Assembly: GCA_021234155.1 (NCBI GenBank)
Contig: JAJEKV010000054.1
Location: 6,654,655 to 6,718,654 of the forward strand
Length of the DNA stretch: 64,000 nucleotides
From: Isoetes taiwanensis
Taxonomy: Eukaryota; Streptophyta; Lycopodiopsida; Isoetales; Isoetaceae
Direction of reading: 5' to 3'
Part shown: in pieces, positions 1 to 13,567 of the stretch
How positions within the stretch are numbered: position 1 is the stretch's first letter
How the letters are laid out: every line of letters starts with the position of its first letter
Translations under genes and position numbers: made by a program
The notes under the pieces: model-generated
Databases searched by the model: none
The model's input: the letters and a program-made list of their open reading frames with translations, nothing else
What the model was told of the DNA's origin: nothing

Positions 1-2594
1 TCGGTATGCGGTTCGTTACGTATTGCTTCCGCTCGTCGACAATATCGACAAGCCTCATATGGTTGCCGCGTTTTGTAAATTCGGGGTATTCTATATCAGA
101 ACACCCATATCAATAAACCTTTCTATAACCGGTCACTTGCGCGCTACCTCAAGCACCACATAGATTATGGCTATTGATGTTCTCGTCTTCTCTTCCCGAA
201 ATGGACGCCGAGTACCACTTCCATTTACGGTTTTACTGATGGAGGAGCACTTTCAAGCCCTCATCCGTCATTACTTCCCTCCACACCAAATTCTCATACT
301 TCCACTCGGCGCTCCCTTCGGTCAATCACCAAGTTGGCACATCCGCGCCCATCTTCCACGAGGTCGCGACCACAGTCCACACTCATCATCCTTTATCTCT
401 TCCTCAGCTACACCATCCACTTCACACCATTTTCTACAAACCCCTCCCACACCCGGGCAACAGCCAATTCCCACCACCACAGCACACCCTGATGGGTTGT
501 TGTATGTGGTCCGTAGTACTCCAGGCTGCTGCACTTAAGTTCTGAGATCCCAAGGCAGCTCTCTTAGGCGGTTCAACGCCGGGCACTAGGCCTCAGTCAC
601 GATTACACCAAGACCTTCAAAATTTTGCAAAGCTGCCCAGAAGTTGCAACTTTGGAGGCCAGAAAAACGAACAAGCATGAGAGGCTCTCTTACAGGCTCA
701 TGCTGGACTCAAATACACACAAGCTCAAGTCGACCAACTTGCGGTCCGGCCAGGCTGAAGCTCGGTCAAATTCAGACTACATTGAACTTCTGCCAGTCCA
801 GCTTCTTACTCTCACGAGTACCAAGGATGAAGATATTGCTAAACTCAGCGTACCTTGTACCGGGCGTGAAAACTTCGCACTCAGAAGTTCAAAATCTTTC
901 AGCCCGAGATGCTCAAAGTTGCCTCGCCAGCGGCTCGGCTTTCTAGAACCTCTCGAGATCACCTCTCTTCAAGATAAACTACGAGTGCGAGAAACGAAAA
1001 TACTTTTCGATAGCTAGCGGAGATTGCCGTGCTTAATCTCAATACGCAATCTTCCTCGGAGTCAATCAGCGCCTTCTGGCGAAGAAGCGGGTCCGTGACC
1101 GATCCGCCTCCCTAGCAAAAGGACAATAGGATCGCGTGATCTCGAACAAGCATTTGCGGCAAAAGCTATTGATGTCTGTGGCGGTAGGCTCAAACCAAAC
1201 TTGGCCTTGAGACTTCAATTCTTCACGGGAGAATGCCGGTGGACTTCTTCCGGCTCCTCACATCATGATTATGTGGTTGCTCGGCGCCTCTTCCTTTCAA
1301 AATTGTAGCATGGTGATGGCCGTAAGATATCCCAGCGGCGGTGCTGATTTTCTCGGTTGGCGAGAACTCTCCATTGAAGACAAAGGGTTGTGTTGTGCCT
1401 TAACTTTGATCTCATACAACACACTGCGATCCGACTTTCTCACTTTCATGTAGTTCAGCCCATGACATATCTTTCATGATTTCTATGCGGGTGATACCAC
1501 GGGGAAAATTTACGGCAATGGGCCGCGCCCGGCGCTGTTCGGGGTGACCCCGCTGCGCAATGGGTGCTCCGGATAATCCATCTTGCGGATGCCGGACAAA
1601 CTTTCATGAGGAGTACATGCACGAGCTTGCCAATCATTTATCTCGGCAAGCGGAGGCGGCTACAACAAATAAGGAAGTATCCTGCAGGATCGAAGATCTT
1701 CCCTATGCACAAATCTATGAAGCACCTGCGCTGGTTACAATCGATTCTGACTCGCGGTGGATGGCAAAGCGGTCCCCGCAGGGATCGGATAGCCTCTGTC
1801 AACTCTCGACTCTCTGCAGCTTCTCTTTGGGATCGGTATGGGGCACTTGATCGGATCTTGTCGATCAGTCGGGGAAGCTGCTTTTCGGCAACCGCTGCGG
1901 GCATGGTTCCTTCTCCCCTTCCCACTGAATTATTACCTCCCACGCCCAGTTCTGACTCTGATTGGCGCCTTCCTTTTGGACCAAGGTCATGGATGGTCAT
2001 GCCGGTTTGGACACCACCTCTCGAGATCTCGGCCGGATCTCCGGTGGGATCCGCGTTTTGTTCGCCGATCACATTGGGAAAGGTGCTACTCACGAGACAA
2101 CACCGCAATAATTGAATCTACCATTGCTAATGGCGTGGTTAGCAACAGCAGCGGATCATTCATGGTCTCAACACACCTTCTTGCGAGCAGCCTCCCACCT
2201 CACGATCATACATCCATCTTCAAAGCGGGATTTTTGCTGCCCTCAAATGCATTTTGCTCAGCTCCTTAAATCGGCGTCCATTTTCTTTAATCAAATGCAG
2301 CGTCGATTAGCACAGCCTTCGGACCTGTCTCCTCGTAGGTGTCGGTATATTTCTTGGGCGGCATACTGGCGCGCGCCCATGTATATGATGCGGCTCTCGT
2401 TTTCTTGTGATCTTACGTCTGCCCTTGGCCAAGACACACCTCAGCTCTTCAATCGCGCCAAGATCTCGCCGGCCGGTACCATAATGGAGCCCGTCCTGCT
2501 AAAATTGAGAGGATCACTCTTCGAACTGATGGCTTCGCCCTCCGGCGCTTCACTCCTTTTTATAGCTACTCACGAGTATGCGTTTGAAAGGAAG
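1..2594. other. Degenerate stretch without a recognised gene, possibly the inside of an LTR element
   Basis: This stretch is richer in G and C than the sequence after it and is open in short segments on both strands (for example 167-538, 1564-2115 and 2112-2600 on plus). None of the translations shows a domain I recognise. It ends in a purine-rich run just before a candidate LTR that begins at 2595, so it could be the eroded interior of a plus-strand LTR retroelement. I could not find a reverse transcriptase, integrase or protease motif to prove that. It could equally be unrelated old repeat sequence. Confidence 0.25.
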
Positions 2595-3142
2595 TGTTGA
2601 ATCTGTGCCTCACGATACCAGGACTATTCATCCTCTGTCGAACCAGTCAAAAGCTCAAGATCCTCGATCCTTCTGGTGAACATCCAGGCTCTCACAGAAC
2701 TAAGCGAACCCTTGCTTGATCAAAGCCTTTGGCTCGCGTCGAAGCGCCCGCTCGGACAAAGTAGCGACGCACATCCTTGCGCCGCTGTCCAGTAAACACT
2801 TCAAGAGCTTTTTACGCCAACATTCCTGCAAATGAGCCTCCTTCCGATCCGACGCGAGATCGTCGAGTGTCTATATTAGGCCCAAGGCCATTATACTATA
2901 TATAGAGTAGAAGTTAGCTCATAAGTTTTTTAGATGAGTTTTTGAGTCTTGTCTCTTTGATTTTCTCTGTGCGGCGGAAACATGTATTTTCATCATTGAT
3001 ATCAAGGAAGCTTATCATCTCTTTCATTTATTCTGTTCTCTTCTTCTTCTCTTTCAGCCAAATCCAGCGTGACATAGTCCCGGACTGTTAGATCACAGGT
3101 CCTCACGAGGAGGGCTTCTTCGGGAGTTCAGAACCGGTTACA
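2595..3142 (+). mobile_element. Candidate LTR (3' LTR or solo LTR)
   Basis: The stretch begins TGTTGAA directly after a purine-rich tract (GAAAGGAAG, 2586-2594) and ends GGTTACA, giving TGT...ACA ends as LTRs have. A TATA-like run (CTATATATAG) lies near 2895, at a reasonable place for a U3 promoter, and is followed by a T/C-rich leader. No second copy of this sequence was found in the window and no target-site duplication could be checked. This is a structural guess only. Confidence 0.3.
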
Positions 3143-4400
3143 GCAGAGAGGCATTTGGTTATGATATGTAAACCACGATGTATAGCAACATTTTGTATAA
3201 CATATCTGGCAATTCTAACTTACGCAACTCCTTCTTGCTTTATAACAATGAAGCGGTGCTTCTCCCCACATGTTGCGGTCTATGTTTACGGCCCATTCAA
3301 GGGAATGATGATTCAACGTCTTCACACAACACGGCTGTAAATTCCTAAGTGTTGAAGAATTTGTAGCAACTCCTCTAACAATCCATTAAGCTTCTATGTG
3401 TGATACCTTGTCAAAGGCTTTGGCAAAATCGGTAATACAACATTCCATCACATTTTTGCACCTTTTGCTCCTCGACAATTACTTTAAATTGTCGACCATT
3501 GCTGTTGTTTTTTCTTGGACCTAGCACTCTTTGATCTATCCTTTACATAATATCTACTATATGATTTCAAAATTTGAGACTTCATACTCAATTTACATTG
3601 GAAGTAACCAACATTTGTTTTCTAATTGAGCTAAAGGAGTAGGTGGGTGTAACAATTATCATGGAGTTTGAATTTTTATCATTTTCCCATGTAACCTCAC
3701 CTCCTTCTTCCTTTGTGCATCAATTTTCTATAATTTGCTTTTGCATTCACTTCTAGTCCACCAAAAAATCTTTCTCTACCTCCAAAATGGGAGAGTGATT
3801 TTTACTCACAAGAACTTTATTTTTTCTCTGGCCTCTCCGGTATTGAAAACATTTTTAGATTCAAACCGACAGCAACTTCTAAAGTGCTGTAGTCAAATGT
3901 CTAAAATGGTCTGCAGCCGTATGTCAGATTTTGAAATTGTATTCTCTCTATCTCACAACGAATGGCATACTATAGAGAATTCTGTGGGGAATTCTTTTCA
4001 ATTCCTTCTCCATCTACGCAGCTTAGCAGATGCCTTGCCTCTGCGAGAGGGAACTCTATTAAAATTACCGTTGCCCAACACAGAAACACGGGTAGTGGCG
4101 GTATGCATCATTTACATGTGCCTTTTCACTACTAGCATGTTTTTGCCCTTTCACCATGGCCGACACTTTTTGGCCTCACATTGATCGGTTAGAGCCACAG
4201 CTTCTTGAGCATGGGGGGATGTAGCATACATCTTTACCAGTCATCCTTGACTCATCATCTTGCGGGGCGATGTTATGTGGCCACGAAGATATCGATCTCA
4301 CTGGATACCCTGAACACATTTTGTAATAGGGCCTACGGTTATGTATTCGTAAGCCCGAACCGAGGGTGGTTCTCATATCACTTCCGTCACCCCATGCTCA
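3143..4400. other. Intergenic, no gene seen
   Basis: Mostly AT-rich sequence with frequent stops in all frames. A 149-codon frame at 3735-4184 on plus has no recognisable domain and looks like chance. No RNA gene or repeat structure was recognised. Confidence 0.4.
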
Positions 4401-5640
4401 TATGTACTCGGGGGCGGCCGTGAAATCGCCCACCTAAAGTACCACAAGGTGCAGGAGTTCCCTCACCAGCTCTGGCGGGAGAGCGTCTATCACTTCTTGC
4501 GAGGTGAGCTGAAGCGGCTTTATCACGATGTGAGACAACGATCACGAGGCGAGCGCTATATATGGTGAGACCGCATCGGTCACATACGATGGGGCAATTA
4601 GAACTGTCATGCATCTGGGGAATTAGGGGTTTGGGCGATGCCGTCTTCGGCGACACCGAATGACTTGTAAGGAGCAGGTCGCGGCATTCTTGGCGCGAGC
4701 GCAGGGTGGCGCCAGGTCCTGATTCTGCTGCCCCGGATTCTTGCCGCTTAGTGAGCAGCCCTTGATGAACACATCGTCTACCCCGAGAGGAAAGTGGTTA
4801 CGCATGGGTGATGCTTTCGGCTCGCGCACAGCTTGCTTGTGGCCATGAGTCCGCATGGCCAGGGCACGGTGGAGGAGGTAGAGATGGAGTGGTTAGCGGA
4901 TAAGGCGTCGCGAGAACCTGCGAGATAAATGCCGGTACAGGCGCGTGACCCGATGCGTGGCCGACTGGCGGGGAGTACCTAGATGCTTGTTTCATGGCAA
5001 GCTGCGGGACCCATTGCTCTAGAACGGAGTCAAAATAGCCCATTATTACAAGGAGCACATCAACCCGTGTGCTTGGGGCCCACTGATAACGTTCGGTTGC
5101 CCTGAAAAAGCGGGCTCATTGCCTCCGACCATACAGGTGCCCACCATCTTCGCGCCGAGGCAGGCGGGTGGATTGGGAGCCCCGCCGGGCGAACTCCATC
5201 GATCTTTGTCAAAGCGGGGTGCGTTGGGGATGATCTCACACTTTCCGGGAATTTGCCCGGCGTTGTTCCGGTCCGGGCGGATCGCAGCTCTCCGCCAAAA
5301 TGCGGTGGGCGGCGTGCCCTTGCATTTATTTGCGATGAACACCGTCGGTCACGTTGCCAACGGGGTCATACATCCGGGAAGTCTTGAACCTGCTTGGTCA
5401 CCTTTGCCTTGCCACAGGTACATCGTGACTAGACGCGCTCTGGGGGTGCATGGCTATATTGGGATGTTTACGCATTTTATATATGATTACTTACCGAGTT
5501 TGTCGGCCCAGTGATTCTTTTCCTCGAAACCATGGGCCGGGGTTTTTAATCCGAGGCATTAATCCGCTTGCACTCTCAATGGAGTCCCATAGGCGGAATT
5601 GGTCCGTGGGCGATAAAGTAACTCCTTCCTTCCTTCCTTC
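4400..5640. other. GC-rich block of unknown origin
   Basis: Base composition shifts clearly towards G and C and falls back to AT-rich at about 5650. The block has overlapping open frames on both strands (5119-5514 plus; 5046-5342, 4798-5058 and 4387-4656 minus). Open frames on both strands are expected in GC-rich sequence with few stops, and none of the translations resembles a family I know. It may be an old transposon fragment. A short CCTTCCTTCC run closes it near 5630. Confidence 0.3.
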
Positions 5641-8600
5641 GCGTATACATTTTCTATGAGTTAAAAATAATACAACAAATATTATACTACAGAATACCGG
5701 CAGAAATGTGGAAGAATAGCTTATAACAAAAAATGTGTTGCTTTTTAATCTTCTAGCTCGGAATAATAAATGCGTCACGAGACATATGCCATCTATTTGG
5801 TAGATGGATTTTCATTCTTAATGATAGGGTTTGCCATCATCTTATAATTGTCTGACATCACCAATTATATGCATGTATGATTTTTCTCATATTTATCATA
5901 CATGAACAAATGTTCAACATTTACCTTGGGTGTGCATCGGATCTTGCTGGTATGTAATTGTTTTCGTTCAATCATTTACCACAAAGGCCAAAATACATCG
6001 CGCCACTTTTGCTTAAGCTCTATCTTGATGGAGCAACCTAATAAACTTTGGGCTTCAAAGCGTATCATTTCTAGTGGTCTTCTACGATGAGCAAACAAAA
6101 TCTTTGGGTAGAGCAAGAAAAGAGTTCATTTGATTTTAAGCATGATGCGTACAATTGGTTATTATTTACGTTATATTGGCCTTCTCCTGATTCTACATAC
6201 TCATAGATATGACCCTCACGGACATGAAATATCCTTTTTTACTAAGTCTTAGTTTAATAATTAAGCAAATATAGAATAGAACTACAGGATAGACCTTTGC
6301 TTATGATCATTGACTTGGTAGGACCTAGATCTTCAACCTATTTGTACTAAATTGTTGCTTTCAAATACCATCATTGTTCTCCATGTACAGTACAAAGCAT
6401 TCACAACAGTACAAGGTATATTAGGTTTATGCTTTGTGAATAATACTTTGTAGCACTTACTTCAACCTTTCTCACTTGATACCAATTGTACAAATTGTGT
6501 ACCGCGCGCGGCAGATGAAAGCAGGTAATAACCTTTCATATAAGATCCGCTGCTTGGTTTACAACGAATGTGCCAAGTCTAGGTATTGCTAAAACCGAGG
6601 CGATCCATAACATGATGTCTAAAGAAATTTATGGACATATCAGAACATCTAAGCGAATATATATATTTAAGAAATTCATGGAGAAGAGTTGTGAGCATAA
6701 CTCGATGTAGTATACAGCATATAGTATTATACGCTATCGATTTGATTAGCCCTTAGCAACAAAATTCAGAAGCTTATATTCGGTTAGCCCGATGGTTATA
6801 TACCATTCTCGATTGGTTCGCCAGGGAACGGGGCGACAACAATGTATACAAGGATCTTGGCGGTTGAGAACGCCGGTGGAATTGCGATGTGATGCGAGCA
6901 TGTTACCTAAAATTGACCGACGGGCCGGGCGTGGGATGTTTGGCCGGGTAAGGCGACACTAGAGAGAAATGTCATGATGAGAACAATATGTTGTTTGAGC
7001 CAGGTGCATAAGATGAGAGGAGATATAATTGGTGCAGTTTGGTTGAATCGTACGACATCGCCAACTAGTTGATATCCACATTACGTTGTTAAAGACAAGT
7101 TCGGCGTCGTCCTATGATGGGTTCTCCTTAACCTACTTGGTTCATTTGAAGTCGGATAAACCGTTTAAGATGTAAACATTTTTTGGTTTTGTTTGGGCTG
7201 TTTTGTTTTGTTTTTATTTGTTTTTGTTTTGTTGTTTTGTGGGTCCCTTTCTTTTGTACCGTTCTACTGTTCAATTTGATGAGTCAAAATTTTGCTTCTA
7301 TTTATCTAACCACTTCACGATATATATAGCCACTTTAGCCTAGGTTTTTCAATCTAGACCTTATATATATATGTAGTCGCAGGAGAAATTCCGACAACAA
7401 AGGCCTCGGCAGCGTTTGTGTATAATTTATTGGAAAAGCATGTTGTTTTATAGGGATCCTTGTGATACGGAGTTTCTTTATAGGAGGAGAAGATATTCTA
7501 TAGGTATTGTTTAAATTTGGTTTTTGGGGTTCAAAAAACTTTTGAATTTCCCTTAATTTAATTTCATAAGGTTTAGAGTGGGTTTTGGTAGTGGAAAACA
7601 ATTAGATTTACCATCCGAACCCCTCTTATGATTTGGGGTTCAATTTTGCCCCTTTGCCGTACGACCCTTCAATCGACATCGTATGCTATATGATGAAACG
7701 ACATGGAATTAGATAGATCTGCCATAATCAAGAAATAGGATCTTATCTCTCTGTTGAAATCGATGTTGTAAGTTTGCTTATTAGTTTGGATGGTTTGTTC
7801 GCTTTTTAGTGTGCATTTGGTGTTTCTCCTTCCAAAAAGGGGTACATAAGAATCAAGGTTTTCATTCACTCTCACTAAAATTTTGCCTTACAAAATTTTT
7901 AATAGGCTACATGTTGCTAGCAGGGGTAACAGTTACGTGTGTTTATGTGGGTTGGGAATCTTACGCAGGTAATAAAACGCATATTTTCATAGGTAGGTAC
8001 TGCGGCACTAGCTCAAAGTCTTACGCTCTCCGCGCGCTCAGAATGCGTCTCATGCAAAGTTCTGCTATGAGATCCGAACTTCGATATCATTTCTACAAAA
8101 CATATCTATATTCTTAAATATCTTAGAAGCGGGTTGAGGGTGAAGAATGGACAAATCATAAGATGAAGCATTGAAGAAAACGAGAGGTAAGGAGTTTTGC
8201 TTTAAGCTTAGTTCTCTTATGATGTTATTTGCCTTGCCAAATTAGGGCTTTGTGTTTATATAGGATCACAATTCGAGGAAGATGGAGAATAAGGACAAAA
8301 TTTGTTTATTAAAGCACAATTCATTAATAAATTTTTGAAGTAAGCTGGAATTTTTATTGTAGACCTTAGCGGGGTTGTATACAATGTTGTTATACGTTTT
8401 TATTTTTAAAAATGCCTCTATATATAAAATCTCACGTTTTTTAAAAGGATTTTATGATGCAGTAAGGCAAAAAATAAAATAAAAAATTACCTTTGCTTTA
8501 CTATTGGGCGTATTTACTCACTGTTAACATGCACATTCTTGCTACAGAAGTTATAAGACTTAGCATGTGAATAAGTAAATCATAAGCAGCTATCTTTGCT

Positions 8601-9716
8601 ATTAGAAACTATTAAGTTCAAGTACAAAGAGATATCATAGCATACTTGAGTTTGCCATTACAACAACTCTTAGAAAGTTGAGAAAAACATTATATAAGGG
8701 TTGAAATGTAAGAATTTTATATGCATGGATAAATAAGTTCAAGAATATCATATATTTGGATTAAAATCACGAGTCTAAGGACTTTTAGGATTTTTAAAAA
8801 GATTTTAAGGATTTTTAAGATTTTAAGATTTCTAGCGTATTTTTATATGAAATCGTTTTTAAAGATTTTTCAAAATTTTTAAAAATGTTAAAATCTTAAA
8901 AGCGTCATATTTTAATACCCAGGATTTTGGCGTGCCAACAGCATTAGTTTGTATACACGTATATGTGATACTGCATTAGTCATACATATGTTGTGTACAC
9001 TACATAATATTTAGAAAACATATTAATATAATATACCTTTCCAAGTACAATATATATGATGATAGATAGGAAGGTTACTAGAGACCCGCGGTATTGTGTC
9101 CTAGTGAACCTTTCCCCTAAGGTTCCACAACCCCTTCCTTAAGCACCTAGCAGTCCTTACCAATGGGTTAGGAACTGAGCTCTATCACAGCGTATCACTT
9201 TGTTCTTTAACATGTATATATGGGGTACCTGAACAATGCAAAAAAGTAATTCCCATATGATGATACTCGCGGAAGAAGCGGACCCAACTAAAATAAAGTT
9301 GTTATTACTCATAGGTAATACTTAGTATAGGCTATACATTTAATGCACTTATCAATTTCATGAATGACCTCAGGTATGTAAGTGATCGAGAGTGTGCTAA
9401 ATAGCGAACAAAGTAAGCCCTCAATTGGTGTAGCATCTGCGTCGGATAGGGAGGGTTCAAGAATTCCCACTAATACCAAGTCTCCTAGCATTAGGATGAA
9501 TTAATTTCCACGGTGGTTCATGACCACAATCAAATAAGCTGAGAATAAGGATTAATCAACTCCCTTGCAAAGTTCCTTCTTTGGGGCGTATAGCGCAACC
9601 TCGCACTTCAAATGGTCAAACTCATCTTGATCCGGAATTAGCACAATATGCAGGGCATGCTTTCGCGGGAAGGCTACGGAGTAGCCGGAGAGAATTGTCA
9701 GGTAATGTTTAGTAAA
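5641..9716. other. AT-rich intergenic DNA, no gene seen
   Basis: Long AT-rich spacer. Local features are a TTTTG-type low-complexity run at about 7178-7243 and a run of TTTTAAGGATTTTTAAGATT-like words at about 8760-8910. Small open frames (7335-7601 minus, 7809-8117 plus, 9552-9842 minus) have no recognisable domains. Confidence 0.4.
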
Positions 9717-9895
9717 CAAGGAGCAAAAGGAACGCGAACAGGAAGCCGAGGAACAAGGAGGCTTGAGAAGCAAGGAACGCGGAGCAAAGAACAGGAGAGC
9801 ATAGGAGCAAGAACCACAGAGGAGAAAGGACCCGCGAAGCAAGGAACAAGGAACACGGAGAAAGGAATATGAACAAGGAACGGAGCATGCAAGGT
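9717..9895. repeat. Purine-rich low-complexity repeat
   Basis: Almost purely A and G on the plus strand, built from variants of AGGAAC, AAGGAAC and GGAGCAAG. The open frames on both strands here (9648-9872 plus, 9698-9892 minus) follow from this simple composition and should not be read as genes. Confidence 0.6.
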
Positions 9896-9978
9896 GAGAA
9901 TGAGTAGTTTACTAAGTCGTGGGTGAGAACGGCAAAGGTGAGAAAGAATTTATAAGCTGTAGCGGTTAATAATCTTTG

Positions 9979-10083
9979 AGAGTATTATATCAATAGTGTT
10001 GAACTATTACCAATAATGATATTGCCGATATCTTGAGAAATATAATACCAATAATGCTTGAAGTATTATACCAATAATGCTAC
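9979..10083. repeat. Degenerate minisatellite
   Basis: Three to four imperfect copies of a word like TATTATACCAATAATGCT, alternating with GAGAAATAT or TTGAAG linkers. There is no coding content. Confidence 0.5.
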
Positions 10084-12208
10084 TAGCGACTATAAAGCAG
10101 CTCTATTAAGTGGTGAAGTCATTCATCATAGAGTATGCGCGCCTACTCATCTAGATCACATCGAGACCATTGCTTGCGCGAGGCTACAATAATGATTGTT
10201 GAATCGCGATACTAAGAGGTGATATATACCGATCCCTACCTATAGATCAAAGCTAATAGTCATGAGTATATTGATTGCCTGGGCTTCGCCATTGTTGTGA
10301 TCACCTTGTTTGGCTTCACGGCGCCATCCTCGCGTGTAGCGCACCTACTAAAAGATGTAAGGATGTATAAGCATAATGAATATTATTATCGATGTATGTC
10401 GAACACGAGTGATGACCCCTACGTCAAAATGCTTAAGTATTGTACCAAAATATTTAGAGTATTACATCAAAATGGCGCTAAATATAGATATTAATGCGTT
10501 ACCATTATAGCAAGAGAAATTACATACATGATTGTGAGAACATAAGCGAGATTGAAGGCCTTTGCTTCAATGCTATGTCCCCACATGTCAACAATGTATT
10601 TTGGAATCTGAATAGTCTTGGTCTTTTGTCATTTGCATCCCATGCATAATGTATAGCATGTAACTTCTCGCCTGCTGTGATGGATCGATGGATTAGATGC
10701 ATGCTTGTTTAATTCATAACTTGTATAATGAGACAACATGCATTTACCATGATACACAAATATGACCATAATTAGTAGACTCTGGATGTCCAAGGCCAAC
10801 ATCTTCTTATAGCCAACTATATTGGAGTTTTATGGGCGTCTCCAGTCCGGACTAAACTCAAACATACCTTTGTAACATGTGCATGAGGATGAACTCATCC
10901 ATAGGTAACCGGACATTTTATCTGGCGTACAATAAAGCCGAAGGTTTTACAAAGCCGCGGCGACTTCATAATTTTCTGGGTAAAGGCGACTTCTAGAGGT
11001 TCTTGCGCGCTACGCAACCAAAATTTACCATTTTGAGGTGGTAGTGGCGATACATCTTCAAACATAAAAAATCTGGGTCGATAATCCATAGTTGCTTTGT
11101 ATTTACATCATGCAAACACTCTCTTCTTGATTTTTCTTGAGAAGGAGTTTCATAATACTAGGTACTGGCGATGATGCCGCGGGCGAGCGGATCTTTAATA
11201 TCTTTGTTGGAGATACAGTATTTTAGCCACCCTATTGTGGTAATGCTGGCTCACCATTTTCATCCTCCTTCCATATTCTTATTCCTTTTAGGAATCCGGC
11301 TCTTTATGGTTGGCTATATATTATAATGGGCCATTTCCCATCCATTTTAAATGAATAGTAATGGGCTGGTAGACGTTGGCCTTTATCGAGTTGCTGACAA
11401 AGCCTTTCCAATCTGGAACCTCATCCACAAAATATGAACATAGAGACTTTGCATTACACTTGATAAACAAGTAAAATAGCTTCGAACAAAGGATTAGAGC
11501 ATCAGATGAACTCGTGCGTTGAAAAGTTCCCAAACAATGCATCAATATCATCATGAGTGTGTGTCAACCATCATGTGGAAACCAACTTGAATCTCATGGA
11601 GAATACCTTAAGCCATGTCAGAAAATAAAGTAAGAGAACACATATCTATTTTTATTTGACTTTAATGCATTATCAACGGCGCAATGAGAGATTTAAAGGA
11701 AGAGGATTAAAGCCTTTTAAGTTGGCACTAGAAGATGAAGGCATCATCTCTCTTGTGTCTAGCGCTAGCTTATATATTAGGTATTAGAGGTCTTTTGCCA
11801 CTACGGCTTGCATCAATTTGCAATCTGAAGTTTTGCTTCCTGAATCTACACTTATATGCAATTGACGACTCAGATAGTGTAGGATCACAGAAAATGACCC
11901 AACATGAAGAAGTTTGGAGTCATCTTTCCAAGATTAAAGAAATATTACATAAGCCGTCCACCGCGGCCATGTCCAATACTACACCATCAGGCGCTCTTCG
12001 CGATCCTCTCAAACAGACTGCGGATATTGAAAACTGCTTAATTGTAGTGTTTGGCTTGCCAGTCCATCTTGTCATGTATTATGCAAGGTGACTTCTACAG
12101 TGGTGTGTGATAATACCGCCAATGCCAATATTGACTCTAAGGAATGTCGTTCCAACATATGTGCCGCAGTTGAATTGGAGAGTTGCATCTTGCTTATCTT
12201 TTGTTCTT
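10084..12208. other. Intergenic, one unrecognised open frame
   Basis: The clearest frame is 11735-12091 on plus (118 codons). It starts with a hydrophobic stretch and then a polar region, but I do not recognise a family and there is no supporting splice or promoter structure. Other frames are short. It may be an exon fragment or chance. Confidence 0.25.
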
Positions 12209-12969
12209 TCAATTTACCTTGACAACACATATATTACTTGGAGAGTATTGATATTTTTTATATGTTGATGTACGTCTTTCTTCTATGTTGTAAAAAGAGG
12301 GCATGGTTACACTCTTTCCTGTCAATTCTTCCACCATGGCACCCACTTCTTTATGTATGCTCTTCTTATTAAGGATGGAAGAAAGTTTGCGAACGTTCTC
12401 CCTTATATCATCCTTTCCGTTTTTGCTTCTATGTGGAATGCTCTCCGCATTCTCACTAATGAAGGTATCAAGCACACTTTCTGTAGCTAGTGTCACAGAT
12501 ATAGGCTTCTTAGAGCCTGTATTACCATGATCCGCCCGTTTTCCACCTAACTGAAACCTCTTCCTCCAACTATAAAATGTAGATTGAGCAAGTCCTAAAG
12601 CCATGCGCCATGCGAATCGACAGACATAAAAAAAAGCGTAATCCTTTTAATTGCTTGATTGAGAATAAAATTCTTTTCTTAAGGCATATACTTGTTCTCG
12701 GCTCAGTTTTTTGATACAATCTTCCTTGCACCATGTTGATTTTAGAGCTCTCTTGATTGACTTGGAAGCATACATCCTTCCTTCTTGCGATCCCCCTTTG
12801 GTTCCCTCCTAACCCTCTTCACATATGTATATTTCCTTTTCCTCTTGAATTGCTTCTCAACATCAGCTTCCAGGCACTCAACTTCTAAGTCATCCTCTTC
12901 GAGAGCAGCTCGAGCTTGTAAATGTTGTAAAACTGTCCTAAAGTCGCATTTAATTAAAGTGGGCCGCAT
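12209..12969 (-). pseudogene. Transposase-like helix-turn-helix protein remnant
   Basis: Two minus-strand open segments read in the same direction: 12742-12969 (N-terminal, acidic then very basic, with RKRKYTYVKRVRREPKG) and 12209-12604. The second begins with ALGLAQSTFYSWRKRFQ, which has the look of a helix-turn-helix recognition element. It goes on through a Lys/Ser-rich linker to a segment ending SVTMPSFYNI. The stretch between the segments contains stops and a frame change, and after SFYNI the frame is lost, so the gene is broken and probably truncated. The pattern of an N-terminal helix-turn-helix, a linker and a further conserved block is common in plant DNA-transposon proteins, but I cannot name the superfamily. 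No terminal inverted repeats were found. Confidence 0.4.
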
Positions 12970-13567
12970 GCCATTCCCACTTTTTTTTGGAACCCTGTTA
13001 TTTTACACGAAAAGGATGAGGGAAAAGTTTTGAAATCCCTTTATTGCTTTAGATGATGCCTTTTTTCCTGTGTGAAAAAAAATGTTAAGGAAAATTACAT
13101 GGTCTACTTTTCTCAGTTAGCGAGTCGAACAGGTAAACAGTGCATCTAAAACCAATGAAAATGCTATCTCGCTGTAAACGAAGTGCTAATATGCCCTGAA
13201 TTTTATACATAAATAATTTCATTACATTGTATTTTACAGTGGTTGAAGAGACCACGATGGTCAGGCTGGCACAAATATTACATCATTTTCACACACAGAC
13301 CATCTATTGGGAACAACGTGCGGAGCAAGGTTTGAGGTGTTCCAAGCCACGAGAGCAACTTGAAGAGAATAGAAATCTGAACACTTTGGCTTGTCCAATG
13401 CATGTCATCAACCTTTTCTCATCCTCTTTCTTCAATGAACGGGTCTTTCCATGGCTCCTGATCATGTCCTTTCTGTTCACGATCTGTACTAGAAAAGGCA
13501 AAATCAAGTTAATACAATTGATGCTACAGAGCTCTAAGGGCCATTTTTGAAGAAAGCAGGTCTGAGG

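Noticed and set aside
5046-5514. A conserved gene in the GC-rich block
   Set aside because: Open frames exist on both strands and no domain is recognisable on either; composition is enough to explain them.
9552-9892. Cys/Ser/Leu-rich secreted-like proteins on minus
   Set aside because: They arise from the purine-rich low-complexity tract on the other strand.
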